Positions 26,363 through 34,825 of a stretch of 64,000 nucleotides of DNA are shown one piece after another (within the stretch, counting starts at the first letter, position 1; each line of letters opens with the position of its first letter). The stretch covers positions 6,726 to 70,725 of the forward strand of contig CAYPJE010000014.1 of NCBI GenBank assembly GCA_964410945.1, written 5' to 3'. Source of the DNA: CAYPJE01 sp964410945. GTDB taxonomy: Bacteria > Fidelibacterota > Marinisomatia > Marinisomatales > TCS56. The notes beneath the pieces were generated by a model, which worked only from the letters and a program-made list of their open reading frames with translations, ran no database searches and was not told the DNA's origin. A program made the translations under genes and the position numbers.

Positions 26363-26854
26363 TTAATTCTTTAAAACTTCCGCAGCCGTCCTAGCAGCTA
26401 TATCAACAAACAATTCTCTTATACTCATTGCAGCGGCCTTTCCAATTTCTGTTAATTTTTTATTTACTTTTATAGCGGCCACTTCTGTCTTTGGAGTTTC
26501 TATTATTATTGCATCAATGCTATCTGTCAAGAACTCTTTATCAGGCTTTGAAATATCTAATAAATCTATTTTTTCTTTTGCTGCTTCAATTTTCTGTTCA
26601 GTCCAGGGATACTGATTACCACAATTATAGCAAAATCTTGGAGCTCGGTGTAAATGAATAACTGTTGGAGGACCATAGGGAGTAGGAGTAAAACGTCTAC
26701 CTCGGATTATATATTTACAGTATGAGCAATATCTTAATCCTTTTGCACCACATTTCTGACAGTAGTTATCAGCTTTCTCCTTTTCAATTGTAGTGGAGTC
26801 TGTAATAATATGGCCATTTTCACAAATTATTGCCTGGTGATGTCTTCCTGTCAT
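26363..26854 (-). CDS. DUF2321-like zinc-ribbon protein, cargo gene
   Basis: 163 residues. Several CxxC knuckles (ICENGH, YCQKCGAKG, YCSYCKYI, CYNCGNQYPW) are followed by a helical C-terminal half. The pattern matches the DUF2321 family from memory; its function is unknown. It precedes the DUF5677-like gene by 20 bases on the same strand, with the same A+T-rich composition, so the pair was probably acquired together. Confidence 0.6.
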   Translation of the reverse strand: MTGRHHQAIICENGHIITDSTTIEKEKADNYCQKCGAKGLRYCSYCKYIIRGRRFTPTPYGPPTVIHLHRAPRFCYNCGNQYPWTEQKIEAAKEKIDLLDISKPDKEFLTDSIDAIIIETPKTEVAAIKVNKKLTEIGKAAAMSIRELFVDIAARTAAEVLKN

Positions 26855-26888
26855 AGATGAATTTAAAAAACATATATTTATTCCAATG

Positions 26889-27641
26889 TTAAAAATTATT
26901 CACTATTATTTCCTTATAGTCCATATCCCCTCGCATTCTGTTAATCCCTTTCTGCCTGACCACTGGGACAATCTGATAATCACCAAATAACTCCCTGGCT
27001 GCAGGGCAATCATCCAAGGTAAGTAACCACCGGCCTTTTACTCCTGCCAAGACTTCCTGAAGTTGGGAGTGGTCAAAATCCAGTTTGTAATTGTAACCGT
27101 TGATATATGGGGGATCACAGAAGAAAAACACATCGGGACCATCATACATTGATATTAATTCATCATAGGGCTTGTTCTCAATGTAGACCTTATCCAATCG
27201 CTGACTGATTACCCGGATTTGTCTGAGGATTGTTTCATGTGATGTTTGCGGAGTTGATTTGCTTCTGGCCCAGTGCTGCCCCATCGAACCAAAGCTACGT
27301 TTTATCAAATGTAGAAACCTGGCTGCCCTTTGAATATCAGTGTATCCTGGATTTGATTTAACCTGGTCAAATAGCTCTCGTGAAGGGATCAATAATTCAA
27401 AATCTTTCTGCAGCTCCTCCGGATGAAACTTGGCTACCCGGAATAAATTGACCAGGTCGCTGTTGATATCGTTATATACTTCCAGCTTGGCCCAGCGTTT
27501 TTTATAGAACATAACCCAGGCTGCCCCGCCAAAAGGTTCGACATATCCAGTTATGTCAGTAGGGATAAGTTCGGCGATCTGCCGACGTAATTGTTTTTTG
27601 CCACCTACCCAGGAAATCAGACTATCACAATGTGCTTTCAT
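26889..27641 (-). CDS. Dam-like N6-adenine DNA methyltransferase (D12 class)
   Basis: 250 residues with the D12 class motifs in order: WVGGKKQL (11-18), EPFGGA (35-40, SAM-binding), and the catalytic DPPY at 176-179 in FFFCDPPYINGYN. The target site cannot be read from sequence; GATC is common for the family. In phages such enzymes protect against restriction. The ribosome-binding site AGGAGG lies within a long inverted repeat (27642-27770). Confidence 0.92.
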   Translation of the reverse strand: MKAHCDSLISWVGGKKQLRRQIAELIPTDITGYVEPFGGAAWVMFYKKRWAKLEVYNDINSDLVNLFRVAKFHPEELQKDFELLIPSRELFDQVKSNPGYTDIQRAARFLHLIKRSFGSMGQHWARSKSTPQTSHETILRQIRVISQRLDKVYIENKPYDELISMYDGPDVFFFCDPPYINGYNYKLDFDHSQLQEVLAGVKGRWLLTLDDCPAARELFGDYQIVPVVRQKGINRMRGDMDYKEIIVNNF

Positions 27642-27770
27642 AACGCCTCCTAATCGGCTTCATATTCGTTTGTGAGGCTCCAGGTTAGGGGTAATTTCCC
27701 CCGTTCTTGTGAACGCTGGAGCGGACTATTTATGGTCATCCCACGGCAATGGGGTGGTTGGGGAGGCGTT
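27642..27770 (-). promoter_or_regulatory. Structured leader sequestering the Dam ribosome-binding site
   Basis: On the minus strand, AACGCCTCC (27770-27762) is perfectly complementary to GGAGGCGTT (27650-27642), which contains the Shine-Dalgarno and abuts the ATG of the methylase gene. Inside lies a three-way-junction-like arrangement: outer stem CTCCAG/CTGGAG (27678-27683 with 27716-27721), hairpin GGGG-TAATTT-CCCC (27688-27701) and hairpin CGTTC-TTGT-GAACG (27702-27715). The 165-base region has no convincing coding frame. Confidence 0.55.
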
Positions 27771-27786
27771 ATCTCCTTGACCCGCT

Positions 27787-27806
27787 CCTGCTCTTTATGG
27801 AGCAGG
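27787..27806 (-). repeat. Hairpin directly after the gpG-like gene
   Basis: CCTGCTC-TTTATG-GAGCAGG starts one base after the stop codon of the leftward gpG-like gene. There is no U-tract on that strand, so it is more likely an mRNA-stabilising or processing hairpin than an intrinsic terminator. Confidence 0.5.
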
Positions 27807-28298
27807 TCAATTCAAATTTTTATCTATTCGTCTTTTTAAAAAATTGGTGATGCTGGCCGCTTCACCATTGGTCAATCCCACAAACTCCCGGACCACATGA
27901 TTTTTACCAGCTCCCAGGACATTGTGGAAGCTGGCCAGGTCCAGGATATCAGGATCGGTCTGGCCATCAAAATAACCCACATGGGCTTCGGGAATCCCCC
28001 GGCTGTACTTGATCTCAGTCTGCAGAGCTCCCAACATTGCTCCGGACATGAACAGGGTCACTTCCTCATTGGTATAGCCCCGATCCTGGAGGCGGCGGCG
28101 CTTATGCTGGTTGGTATAAGTTTTCCGGTATCCCTTGTTTAAAAATTCCCCGCGGGCTGTTCTGGCCAGGATAAAATAATGGACCTGGGAAGCAACCAGG
28201 GCCATATCCCGTTCAGTGACAATCTTGTCCACCAGGTCACCATCCAGTAATTCCCGGAGGGACTTTGACAGGGTGATGGTTGCGGAGATCTCTTTCAT
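27807..28298 (-). CDS. Mu gpG-like virion morphogenesis protein
   Basis: 163 residues. The C-terminal VVREFVGLTNGEAASITNFLKRRI matches the closing 'R-x-FLGL...I' helix of phage virion morphogenesis/tail-completion proteins. The position directly after the portal gene (sharing one base with it) is the Mu order portal-F-G without F. Likely a head-tail joining or head completion component. Confidence 0.6.
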   Translation of the reverse strand: MKEISATITLSKSLRELLDGDLVDKIVTERDMALVASQVHYFILARTARGEFLNKGYRKTYTNQHKRRRLQDRGYTNEEVTLFMSGAMLGALQTEIKYSRGIPEAHVGYFDGQTDPDILDLASFHNVLGAGKNHVVREFVGLTNGEAASITNFLKRRIDKNLN

Positions 28299-29575
28299 TA
28301 ACCTATATCGATCAGGTTTCCGGGTTGTTTACCGGGGAGAGTATCGTCTTCATCCTTCGGCTCAGGGGCATTATATTTCTTCCGGAGGTGGGATTTAGAC
28401 TGATCAAGACCCATTTCCTGCAGGGTCTTGGAAACGGTCACTTCATTATTCAGGTTGTCAGCCTTTTTCACCGGGGTAAAGAATACCAGTTGGCCAACAT
28501 TGGTAAAATTGTAATCCACTATCACATCCACCAGTTCCTGCATAACCAGGTCAAGACGGTAAGCGTCATTGGCGGCTACATCTATGCTGATGCCGTTAGC
28601 CGTTACAGCCGTGCCATAGGTCCCATGCTGGCCGGTGCTGGAGGTGATCGACTGGGACAGGATGGCATCTGATATCTCCCGGTTACAGGCATCCTTGAAT
28701 TTGTCGAATGCCTCAACGGATGATGACCGGTTTACCTCCGGGAATTCAATGCTGGTATCCTCGGAAATGACTGCCGAAGCATCCGACCCCATATCATGGA
28801 CGCCATTCTCAAGGACTTTTATATCCTTTTCAGATGCTCCAGACTCATACTTACCGATCCGCATGGGCATCCCGTAAACCTCATTAAAAGCAGCCCAGTC
28901 CTCAAAATCAAAATATTTATAGATCGAATACCGCATGGCTGCCAGGCCAACACCCTGAGAAACAAAGTTGATATCCGAATAGGCCGGAAAATCCTCATGG
29001 GTCAATAATAGAATTTTACCCGCAGGATATTTTACCAGCGGTTCTTTACCCACATACAGGCTGGTATACTTGTCATCCTTATTGATTTTCTTGGCATGGA
29101 TAAAATCATTCGGGAGTACATTATAGTCCACCGGTACAAACAGCATTTTACCTTCGTACTGGATTGCCCCCCAGACCAGTTCAATGGCCCTTACACCGTA
29201 ATAATTTGCCTGGAGCAGGCTTCCCGAAAGCAACCGGTATTTTAACTCTTTCAATACGTGCTCCACGGCTTCCCGGGCAAATGCAGCAGCATCGTTTTCC
29301 TCAACAGCAATCAGGCCTGGTTTATCGGTCGTGGCAGCAGCGATCCGGCGCTGGAGGTCGCCACCCAGATGGCCGTCGATCCGGCGAAACCGATCCATAA
29401 TATTGTAGAGGTTTGAAGGATGTCCCCCCAGGGCATTCCGCATGGCCGTTTTAAATTGCTGTGGTGTTACATCCCCAATCTTGGCAAAGGGATTACGCAT
29501 TTTAGGGGCGGTAATCACTTTAACCAGTTTCTGAGTGGGAGCCGTTGATTTCTTTTTTCTTTTTGATTTAGCCAT
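28298..29575 (-). CDS. DUF935 portal protein (Mu gp29-like)
   Basis: 425 residues. The hallmark WAAFNEVYGMPMRIGKYESG is present, preceded by GVRAIELVWG and followed by ISDAILSQSITSS, all typical of DUF935 portals. A basic lysine-rich N-terminal tail is also usual. Portals form the dodecameric ring through which DNA is packed. It lies nine bases after the terminase gene on the same strand. Confidence 0.9.
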   Translation of the reverse strand: MAKSKRKKKSTAPTQKLVKVITAPKMRNPFAKIGDVTPQQFKTAMRNALGGHPSNLYNIMDRFRRIDGHLGGDLQRRIAAATTDKPGLIAVEENDAAAFAREAVEHVLKELKYRLLSGSLLQANYYGVRAIELVWGAIQYEGKMLFVPVDYNVLPNDFIHAKKINKDDKYTSLYVGKEPLVKYPAGKILLLTHEDFPAYSDINFVSQGVGLAAMRYSIYKYFDFEDWAAFNEVYGMPMRIGKYESGASEKDIKVLENGVHDMGSDASAVISEDTSIEFPEVNRSSSVEAFDKFKDACNREISDAILSQSITSSTGQHGTYGTAVTANGISIDVAANDAYRLDLVMQELVDVIVDYNFTNVGQLVFFTPVKKADNLNNEVTVSKTLQEMGLDQSKSHLRKKYNAPEPKDEDDTLPGKQPGNLIDIG

Positions 29576-29584
29576 GACTATCCT

Positions 29585-31207
29585 TTAACGTCTGGAGGAG
29601 CGGTCGTACCGGCGTTTGCCGATTGATTTATAACCATGTTTTTTGCGGGCAACAACTTTAAGCCGGACCTCATCGATCATACCAGATAAGGCATCAGGTC
29701 CATCATCGTTTGCTGCGTCTGGATATCCCAGTAATTGATCCTTAAGAACCTGCAAATCTTTGTTTAGTTTTTCAGGCCATAGTAGGTATCCATTTTCCAT
29801 CAAGGGTTCGAGCCCTTCGATTCGAGCTTCTTTTTTCAGGACATTATTTTTTGGCTTAATTGGCAGGGGGAATCCAAACACTTTTGCTGCATCCTGAAAA
29901 TCACGCTTACTGACATGAGTGTACTGTCCAAAGTTGTTTTCGATGAAAAATTTTATTAATCCCAGGGGACCATATTTTTTATACAAGACATATGTAGCCC
30001 GGACCATTGCTGCCAGGCTAGCTCTGCGAACCCACCCATCCACAACATAGTAATACAGGCCATCGCCAGCTCCAACTACAATCGCTTTAAAGTCAGATGT
30101 TTTTGCTTTCCCCAGAGATTGATCGATCCAGCTTGCCCATACCAGGTCCTTGGGTAATTCTTTATAGGTGGGGAACCATTCCGGTTTAAACAAGATTCCC
30201 ACCTCAACCGGATTCTGCTGCATTTCCCCTTCAAATGTACCAGTACCTAAATCCTTCGCCAGTTTATCCAGCTCCTTGAGGGTCATTTTCTCTGGCCACA
30301 GAGCGTACCGTTTACCCTTATATCTGATCCAGGAGGGGAAAACATGGGCGGTAATAGTGTTTCTGACACGCTTGATTTGATTAACCAGGCTATCGATGTT
30401 ATTGCGTTTCAGATATGCACCAACCGGTAATGTCTTGGATTGGCAAATCTCTTCCAGGGCATGGTTTAGAGCTGAGGTCTTGAGTCGGTTATTCCCCACC
30501 CATATGATCGGGCCTGCAGCTTTATCCATTGCCAGGAATAGTTCTCCCTTGATCCAGTCCACCTTTTCCCGTCCGATCCTGATATTCCGGTCAGACCGGC
30601 GATTACCGAAGTCATCCACCTCGGCATAGTCCGGACGGTACTGCATGAAGAGAGAACCCACAACCGGGGTTCCATATGATAGGGGTTCCAGTTTTACAAA
30701 ATGTGTAAGACCGGTGGCTTTAGAAGTGATCTTGATCCGGACTTCCTTATCATCACGCCTCATGAACTTGACATCAAAGTCTGATTTTACCCGGGCATTG
30801 AATTCCAGTTCTGAAAGCAAATAGGCGATATCATTTTGGGCCAGCTCCAGCTTTTCCGATACTTTCAGCATATAATGTTTCATGCCATATAGTAAAAATC
30901 GCAGCTTCTGAATCCGGAGAATTACCGTTTTTCCATGTTCACGTGGACCTGGTACAATAAATAAATGCCGTCGAACAAATTCCGTCATAGCAATCAGCAT
31001 ATGGTGGAACCTGGCAAATGGCAGGTCAACGTAATGTGGTGTATAAAGTTTAGCGAAACTGAAAAATGATACCTTCCCCTGACTGTAGCGCTCCTGGAGG
31101 GATGGATCATCTATATCGCTGAATGGGGTGACATCCTGGCTGAGGCGATCCTGGAACTCCTCAAGTTGTTTTTGAATGTCCTTTAGACTGGGATTAGTGA
31201 CCTTCAT
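29585..31207 (-). CDS. Terminase large subunit (Mu gp28-like)
   Basis: 540 residues. The ATPase part has the Walker A-like loop VPGPREHGKTVIL; the nuclease part opens with WIDQSLGKAKTSDFKAIVVG, placing a conserved Asp in the RuvC-like fold, and further acidic residues follow (FFIENNF, DDGPDALSGM). It packages phage DNA by headful from the integrated genome in Mu-like phages. It reads leftward with the portal. Confidence 0.9.
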   Translation of the reverse strand: MKVTNPSLKDIQKQLEEFQDRLSQDVTPFSDIDDPSLQERYSQGKVSFFSFAKLYTPHYVDLPFARFHHMLIAMTEFVRRHLFIVPGPREHGKTVILRIQKLRFLLYGMKHYMLKVSEKLELAQNDIAYLLSELEFNARVKSDFDVKFMRRDDKEVRIKITSKATGLTHFVKLEPLSYGTPVVGSLFMQYRPDYAEVDDFGNRRSDRNIRIGREKVDWIKGELFLAMDKAAGPIIWVGNNRLKTSALNHALEEICQSKTLPVGAYLKRNNIDSLVNQIKRVRNTITAHVFPSWIRYKGKRYALWPEKMTLKELDKLAKDLGTGTFEGEMQQNPVEVGILFKPEWFPTYKELPKDLVWASWIDQSLGKAKTSDFKAIVVGAGDGLYYYVVDGWVRRASLAAMVRATYVLYKKYGPLGLIKFFIENNFGQYTHVSKRDFQDAAKVFGFPLPIKPKNNVLKKEARIEGLEPLMENGYLLWPEKLNKDLQVLKDQLLGYPDAANDDGPDALSGMIDEVRLKVVARKKHGYKSIGKRRYDRSSRR

Positions 31208-31283
31208 GCGACCGAATACCCTTTAATTTGGGACTTTTGCAGATTTAAAGGCGATTTGAAGCGATTTAAACATAGTTCTAGGA

Positions 31284-31730
31284 CTAGTCTGAGTACGTTT
31301 TTGCCAGGTCCTGGAGGAATAGCATCATGAACTCAGCTACAGTGGCATGTATTTCAGGTTTCCGGACTTTCAAAAAACTGGAGAACATATCCATTGCTGT
31401 GATGGCGTGAGAAACGAAAACAATCTGTGGGTTGAGCCTGCTAACCAATGACATGAGTTTTGTGATCGCATCGATCTCTTTATTGTTCATTGGCCGGTTT
31501 TCTTCCCGGGCTTTTTTCTGAGTCTCGTTTATATGCCAGCGTAGGTTATTGGCCAGCTCCAGGGATGATAACTCTTTACTCAGAGCACCCCGGTTCCATC
31601 CTTCCTTATCGATCCAGCGGTATAGAGTAGATTTGCTAACGTCGGTGAGGTTAAGAATTTCATCAACGGTCTTTCGTTGATAGCAGTACAGATATTCGCA
31701 TAGTTCCTTTTGGAACGACTCAGTAGCCAT
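31284..31730 (-). CDS. Mu gp27-like (DUF1804) protein, probable small terminase
   Basis: 148 residues. N-terminal helix-turn-helix (KTVDEILNLTDVSKSTLYRWIDKEGW), then helices including DAITKLMSLVSRLNP and a C-terminal LKVRKPEIHATVAEFMMLFLQDLA. This pattern and the place just before the large terminase fit the gp27/DUF1804 family, thought to act as DNA-recognising small terminase. It is the first gene of the leftward late block. Confidence 0.75.
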   Translation of the reverse strand: MATESFQKELCEYLYCYQRKTVDEILNLTDVSKSTLYRWIDKEGWNRGALSKELSSLELANNLRWHINETQKKAREENRPMNNKEIDAITKLMSLVSRLNPQIVFVSHAITAMDMFSSFLKVRKPEIHATVAEFMMLFLQDLAKTYSD

Positions 31731-31781
31731 GATTTCTCCAGGTTTACCAGGTCAAAGTTCCACCCAACTACCCCAATATAT

Positions 31782-31806
31782 TTTTAGATATACGCTATAT
31801 CTAAAA
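31782..31806. promoter_or_regulatory. 25-bp perfect palindrome between divergent late blocks
   Basis: TTTTAGATATA-CGC-TATATCTAAAA has eleven-base perfect arms and lies in the 117-base gap between the leftward gp27-like gene and the rightward gp36-like gene. It is the only intergenic space from which both late blocks can start, so it is a good candidate for the late activator site serving two promoters. Confidence 0.6.
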
Positions 31807-31847
31807 GAATTGACCGCACATGCGTAGGAATTTCCGACCAGATCATT

Positions 31848-32318
31848 ATGGATTACTGCACTCAAAGCAACGTTACCGAACGATACGGGACGGCCCGTAT
31901 TGCCCAGCTAACCGGGGATAAAACCGGAACTACTATCGATGAAACAAAGCTGGCTGGGTTTATTGCCGACGTTAGCGTTGTCTTTGACGGGTACGTGGGC
32001 AAACAATGCGACCTACCCTTTGATGCTGATAAAATCCCTGGGGTTCTGCGGAAGCTGGCTATTGAGGAAGTCTTTTTTGAATTAAAGAAAAGCTCCATCT
32101 CCGGATCGAATGCCGTATCTGAGTCCCTGCAGAAAATCCACGAAAACACCATGAAGATTCTGCGGGAGATTGCCCGTGGGGAATTTACCCTGGGGATCAT
32201 TGATGAGGATTCCGGGGAACGGGTGGCCAAGCCTCGGCCAACGGTTGCGTTCCGCTCAAACCGTCGATTGTTTGGTCGGGATGCTGGATATCAGCAAACA
32301 TACCCGGAGGCTGAATGA
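31848..32318 (+). CDS. Mu gp36-like (DUF1320) neck protein
   Basis: 156 residues. MDYCTQSNVTERYG opens as DUF1320 proteins do, followed by a helical DVSVVFDGYVGKQCDLPF core with RKLAIEEVFFEL. In Mu-like phages it sits between capsid and tail genes and is assumed to be a connector. Here it comes before the capsid gene, which is a changed order. First gene of the rightward late block. Confidence 0.8.
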   Translation: MDYCTQSNVTERYGTARIAQLTGDKTGTTIDETKLAGFIADVSVVFDGYVGKQCDLPFDADKIPGVLRKLAIEEVFFELKKSSISGSNAVSESLQKIHENTMKILREIARGEFTLGIIDEDSGERVAKPRPTVAFRSNRRLFGRDAGYQQTYPEAE

Positions 32319-32761
32319 CCGAATCCATTAAGACCCTGGGCGATCACCTGGTGACCTATTTCAAATCTGTTAAGGATGAAGGAAACAACTATCCGGCCAC
32401 GATTGCCAAATATGCCTCGGAGTTATTCAACATCCAGGAGAATGACGAAGTCGGCCTGGCCCTGCCTGCCTTACTGATTAAGACCAGGTCCGGGAAACTG
32501 GCTGATAAGGAAGGTCGCCACCAGGTGGACCTGATCTGTCTGGATGTCAACGAAGCTGGCCAGGTTGCCCAGAAAGAAACGGTTGAAAAACTGGTGGACT
32601 GGGTGATTGATCAGATTCCTACTAATTATTTTATCGATGATAATCCCCGAAGATACTATTTCACCGGTGAGCTGGATTATAACCTGCCCATGATCAAGGA
32701 AAAAGACCAGGCCCCCACCGTGGTTGGAACTGTAACAGTAATTCTAAAGGAACAATTATGA
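32315..32761 (+). CDS. Gp37-like tail-terminator/neck protein
   Basis: 148 residues, overlapping the previous gene by ATGA. LGDHLVTYFKSV...LPALLIKTRSG...HQVDLICLDVNEAG...TVTVILKEQL follows the alpha-beta layout of phage gp37/tail-terminator proteins. Assigned from this layout and from its position directly after the gp36-like gene. Confidence 0.6.
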   Translation: MTESIKTLGDHLVTYFKSVKDEGNNYPATIAKYASELFNIQENDEVGLALPALLIKTRSGKLADKEGRHQVDLICLDVNEAGQVAQKETVEKLVDWVIDQIPTNYFIDDNPRRYYFTGELDYNLPMIKEKDQAPTVVGTVTVILKEQL

Positions 32762-33795
32762 AAGATGGCAAGATTGGCGTTCTATACATTTATGATGAGA
32801 TAAGCCCCTGGGGTGTTACCGCTCAGAGTTTTGCCACTGCCCTACAGGATGCTCTGAATGATGGAGCTGAGAAGATCGAAGTTTATATCAACTCCCCCGG
32901 TGGAGATGTTTTCGATGCCATTGCCATTTATAACAGCCTTAAGGAGCTGGACAATCTGGAAATCATAATCATGGGTATGGCTGCCAGTGCCGCCAGTTTC
33001 ATCGCAATGGCTTCTGATAATGTCAGAATTATGAGCAATGCCCGAATCATGATCCATAATCCCTGGACCTGGGCTGCCGGGGATGCTGATTATTTAAGGA
33101 AGGTTGAAGAACACCTCCAGGAGCTACAGGATGAGATCATCGGTATTTACCAGGATAAGACTGACCAGTCCAAAGAACAGATCCAAGAATGGATGAATGA
33201 GGAGGAATGGTTTAAAGCTGACAAGGCGGTTGAATATGGCTTTGCCGATGAAGTGGTTAAACCTGGCAAGCTCCGGAACCTGGTGCGGGGAATATTCAAC
33301 ATTTTTAATCGGGCAGATTTTTCTTTTGATAAACCAAAAAAGGAAACCGAAATGGACGAAATCAAACTAAAACTCATTTCTTTATTTGGGCTGGCTGCCA
33401 TGACGGTTGCCAATTCAGTTGAAGATATTATGTCAGCGATCAATAAAAAATGGGCGAAGGCTCAGGAAAAGATCACTGAATTAACCACCGCCAAGGAAGA
33501 CTTGGAAACCAAACTCCAGAACGCCCTGGATGAAGCGAAGAAATTCGTGGATGAAAAAATTACTGCCGTCCTGGATGATGCCGTTTCCGAGGAACGGATT
33601 ACCGAAGCGGAACGGGCGGTATGGGAACCCCAATTGCGGGAGAACTTTGAGGAGACCATAAAGCTCCTGGAACAGAAACAGAAAGGCAAGCTCGGTGATG
33701 GAATTGAACCTCCGGAACCGGTGAAGAGTGAGGGGGAAACCCTGACAACTCAGGCTGCCAACCTAATTCGCAATCAAATGAAGGGAGCGAAATAA
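32758..33795 (+). CDS. ClpP-like head maturation protease with C-terminal scaffold-like extension
   Basis: 345 residues. The first 190 form a ClpP-fold protease: YINSPGGDVFDAIAIYN, catalytic Ser in MGMAASAASFIAMA, catalytic His in MIHNPWTW. The rest is a long acidic coiled coil (KITELTTAKEDLETKLQNAL...) that probably serves as scaffold, as in phages where one gene encodes both functions. The capsid gene follows two bases later. Confidence 0.9.
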   Translation: MKDGKIGVLYIYDEISPWGVTAQSFATALQDALNDGAEKIEVYINSPGGDVFDAIAIYNSLKELDNLEIIIMGMAASAASFIAMASDNVRIMSNARIMIHNPWTWAAGDADYLRKVEEHLQELQDEIIGIYQDKTDQSKEQIQEWMNEEEWFKADKAVEYGFADEVVKPGKLRNLVRGIFNIFNRADFSFDKPKKETEMDEIKLKLISLFGLAAMTVANSVEDIMSAINKKWAKAQEKITELTTAKEDLETKLQNALDEAKKFVDEKITAVLDDAVSEERITEAERAVWEPQLRENFEETIKLLEQKQKGKLGDGIEPPEPVKSEGETLTTQAANLIRNQMKGAK

Positions 33796-33797
33796 TA

Positions 33798-34724
33798 ATG
33801 GATTTACTTCAATTATCAAGTGGAGAACTGGCAACAGTTGCTGTCAAGGCAATGTACTCTAAATCTCCCCTATTGCCGTTAGTACAATTCTATCCAATGG
33901 TCGGCAATGCCGATTATGTCCGCAAGGTAGCCTCAGCCACTGGTGGTCAGTATCGTTCCTTGAACGATCCTTACCCCGATAATAAGGTCGATCCGGCTTT
34001 TGCGAATCCAACCTTGACGATATTTGGTGATAAGGTGCAGGTCGATCAGGCTCATGAAAGACGAGGTCGGGATATTGCCAGTGTTCGGGCTGCGGAACTT
34101 ATCCGGTTTTCAATGAACTTGGGTAAAAATTTCAACTACCAATTCATCAACGGTGATCCGGGGGTGGATGCAAAACAGATCACTGGTGTTAAAACCATGA
34201 TCACCGATCAAATCGTACCGGGTGTACCAACCAACGGCTTGACTGTACTATTGGGTAATTCAGATGCGGCCAAGACATCGCAACAGCAGTTCCTGGAACT
34301 GATCGATGATCTGATTGCAATGCTCAATGGGGCCGATGCATTGGTGATGGATTTTAAAACCATTTCCCGTATGGGTTCGATTGCTCGAGATTTATGTGAG
34401 ACTCGTGTTAATGAGTTCGGTGTGCCAATCAAATACTACAACAATGTAGCATTGCTAGATGCCGGTAAAGATGCCGCTGGCACAAAAACAATCACCCACA
34501 CCGAGACCTATGGGGCCAATACAGCGACAACTTCTATTTACGGTGCCAAGTTTGGTGAGGAAACTGATCTCACAGTTGCCACTAATGTGGGTGTGGAGGC
34601 CAAGGACCTTGACCTGGTCGGAAGCCACTACGTCCACCAAGTAGAAATGGATATCGCAACAGCTCTGCTGGATAACGACGCCATCGGTGTCCTCCCGGGT
34701 ATTGAAATAGCAACATCTGCTTAG
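33798..34724 (+). CDS. Major capsid protein
   Basis: 308 residues. It follows protease-scaffold directly and has the HK97-like features YPMVGNADYVRKVASATGG, a central VDAKQITGVKTMI, DDLIAMLNGADALVMDFKTISRM and IKYYNNVALLDAG. The AGGG(A)-type site GGGAG precedes the start by several bases. The gene is not closely similar to Mu T by eye but the context is firm. Confidence 0.82.
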   Translation: MDLLQLSSGELATVAVKAMYSKSPLLPLVQFYPMVGNADYVRKVASATGGQYRSLNDPYPDNKVDPAFANPTLTIFGDKVQVDQAHERRGRDIASVRAAELIRFSMNLGKNFNYQFINGDPGVDAKQITGVKTMITDQIVPGVPTNGLTVLLGNSDAAKTSQQQFLELIDDLIAMLNGADALVMDFKTISRMGSIARDLCETRVNEFGVPIKYYNNVALLDAGKDAAGTKTITHTETYGANTATTSIYGAKFGEETDLTVATNVGVEAKDLDLVGSHYVHQVEMDIATALLDNDAIGVLPGIEIATSA

Positions 34725-34744
34725 TACCTGCTGTCATGGGAAGA

Positions 34745-34779
34745 GCTGCCCTGGTTAAACTGGCTACAATCGGGGCAGC
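34745..34779. other. Hairpin behind the capsid gene, with a tiny hydrophobic frame
   Basis: GCTGCCC (34745-34751) pairs with GGGCAGC (34773-34779), and the pairing extends imperfectly outward. The region also reads as a 23-residue hydrophobic peptide (34736-34807, MGRAALVKLATIGAAVLLTF) without a ribosome-binding site. A post-capsid mRNA hairpin setting expression levels is more likely than a gene. Confidence 0.3.
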
Positions 34780-34825
34780 CGTTCTCCTGACGTTTGTATT
34801 TCATTAATAACCTAAAGAGGATATC

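Noticed and set aside
27642..27770. Integron attC-like site (AACGCCTCC...GGAGGCGTT)
   Set aside because: The core sites RYYYAAC and GTTRRRY are not met (GTTATCT on the right), and no integrase is present; the fold makes better sense as an mRNA leader.
27660..27780. Short minus-strand frame in the methylase leader (ending near 27660)
   Set aside because: No usable start with ribosome-binding site, and low-complexity Pro/Gln/Arg-rich sequence explained by the inverted repeats.
34736..34807. 23-residue hydrophobic peptide after the capsid gene
   Set aside because: No ribosome-binding site, and the sequence is accounted for by an inverted repeat; kept only as a hairpin.
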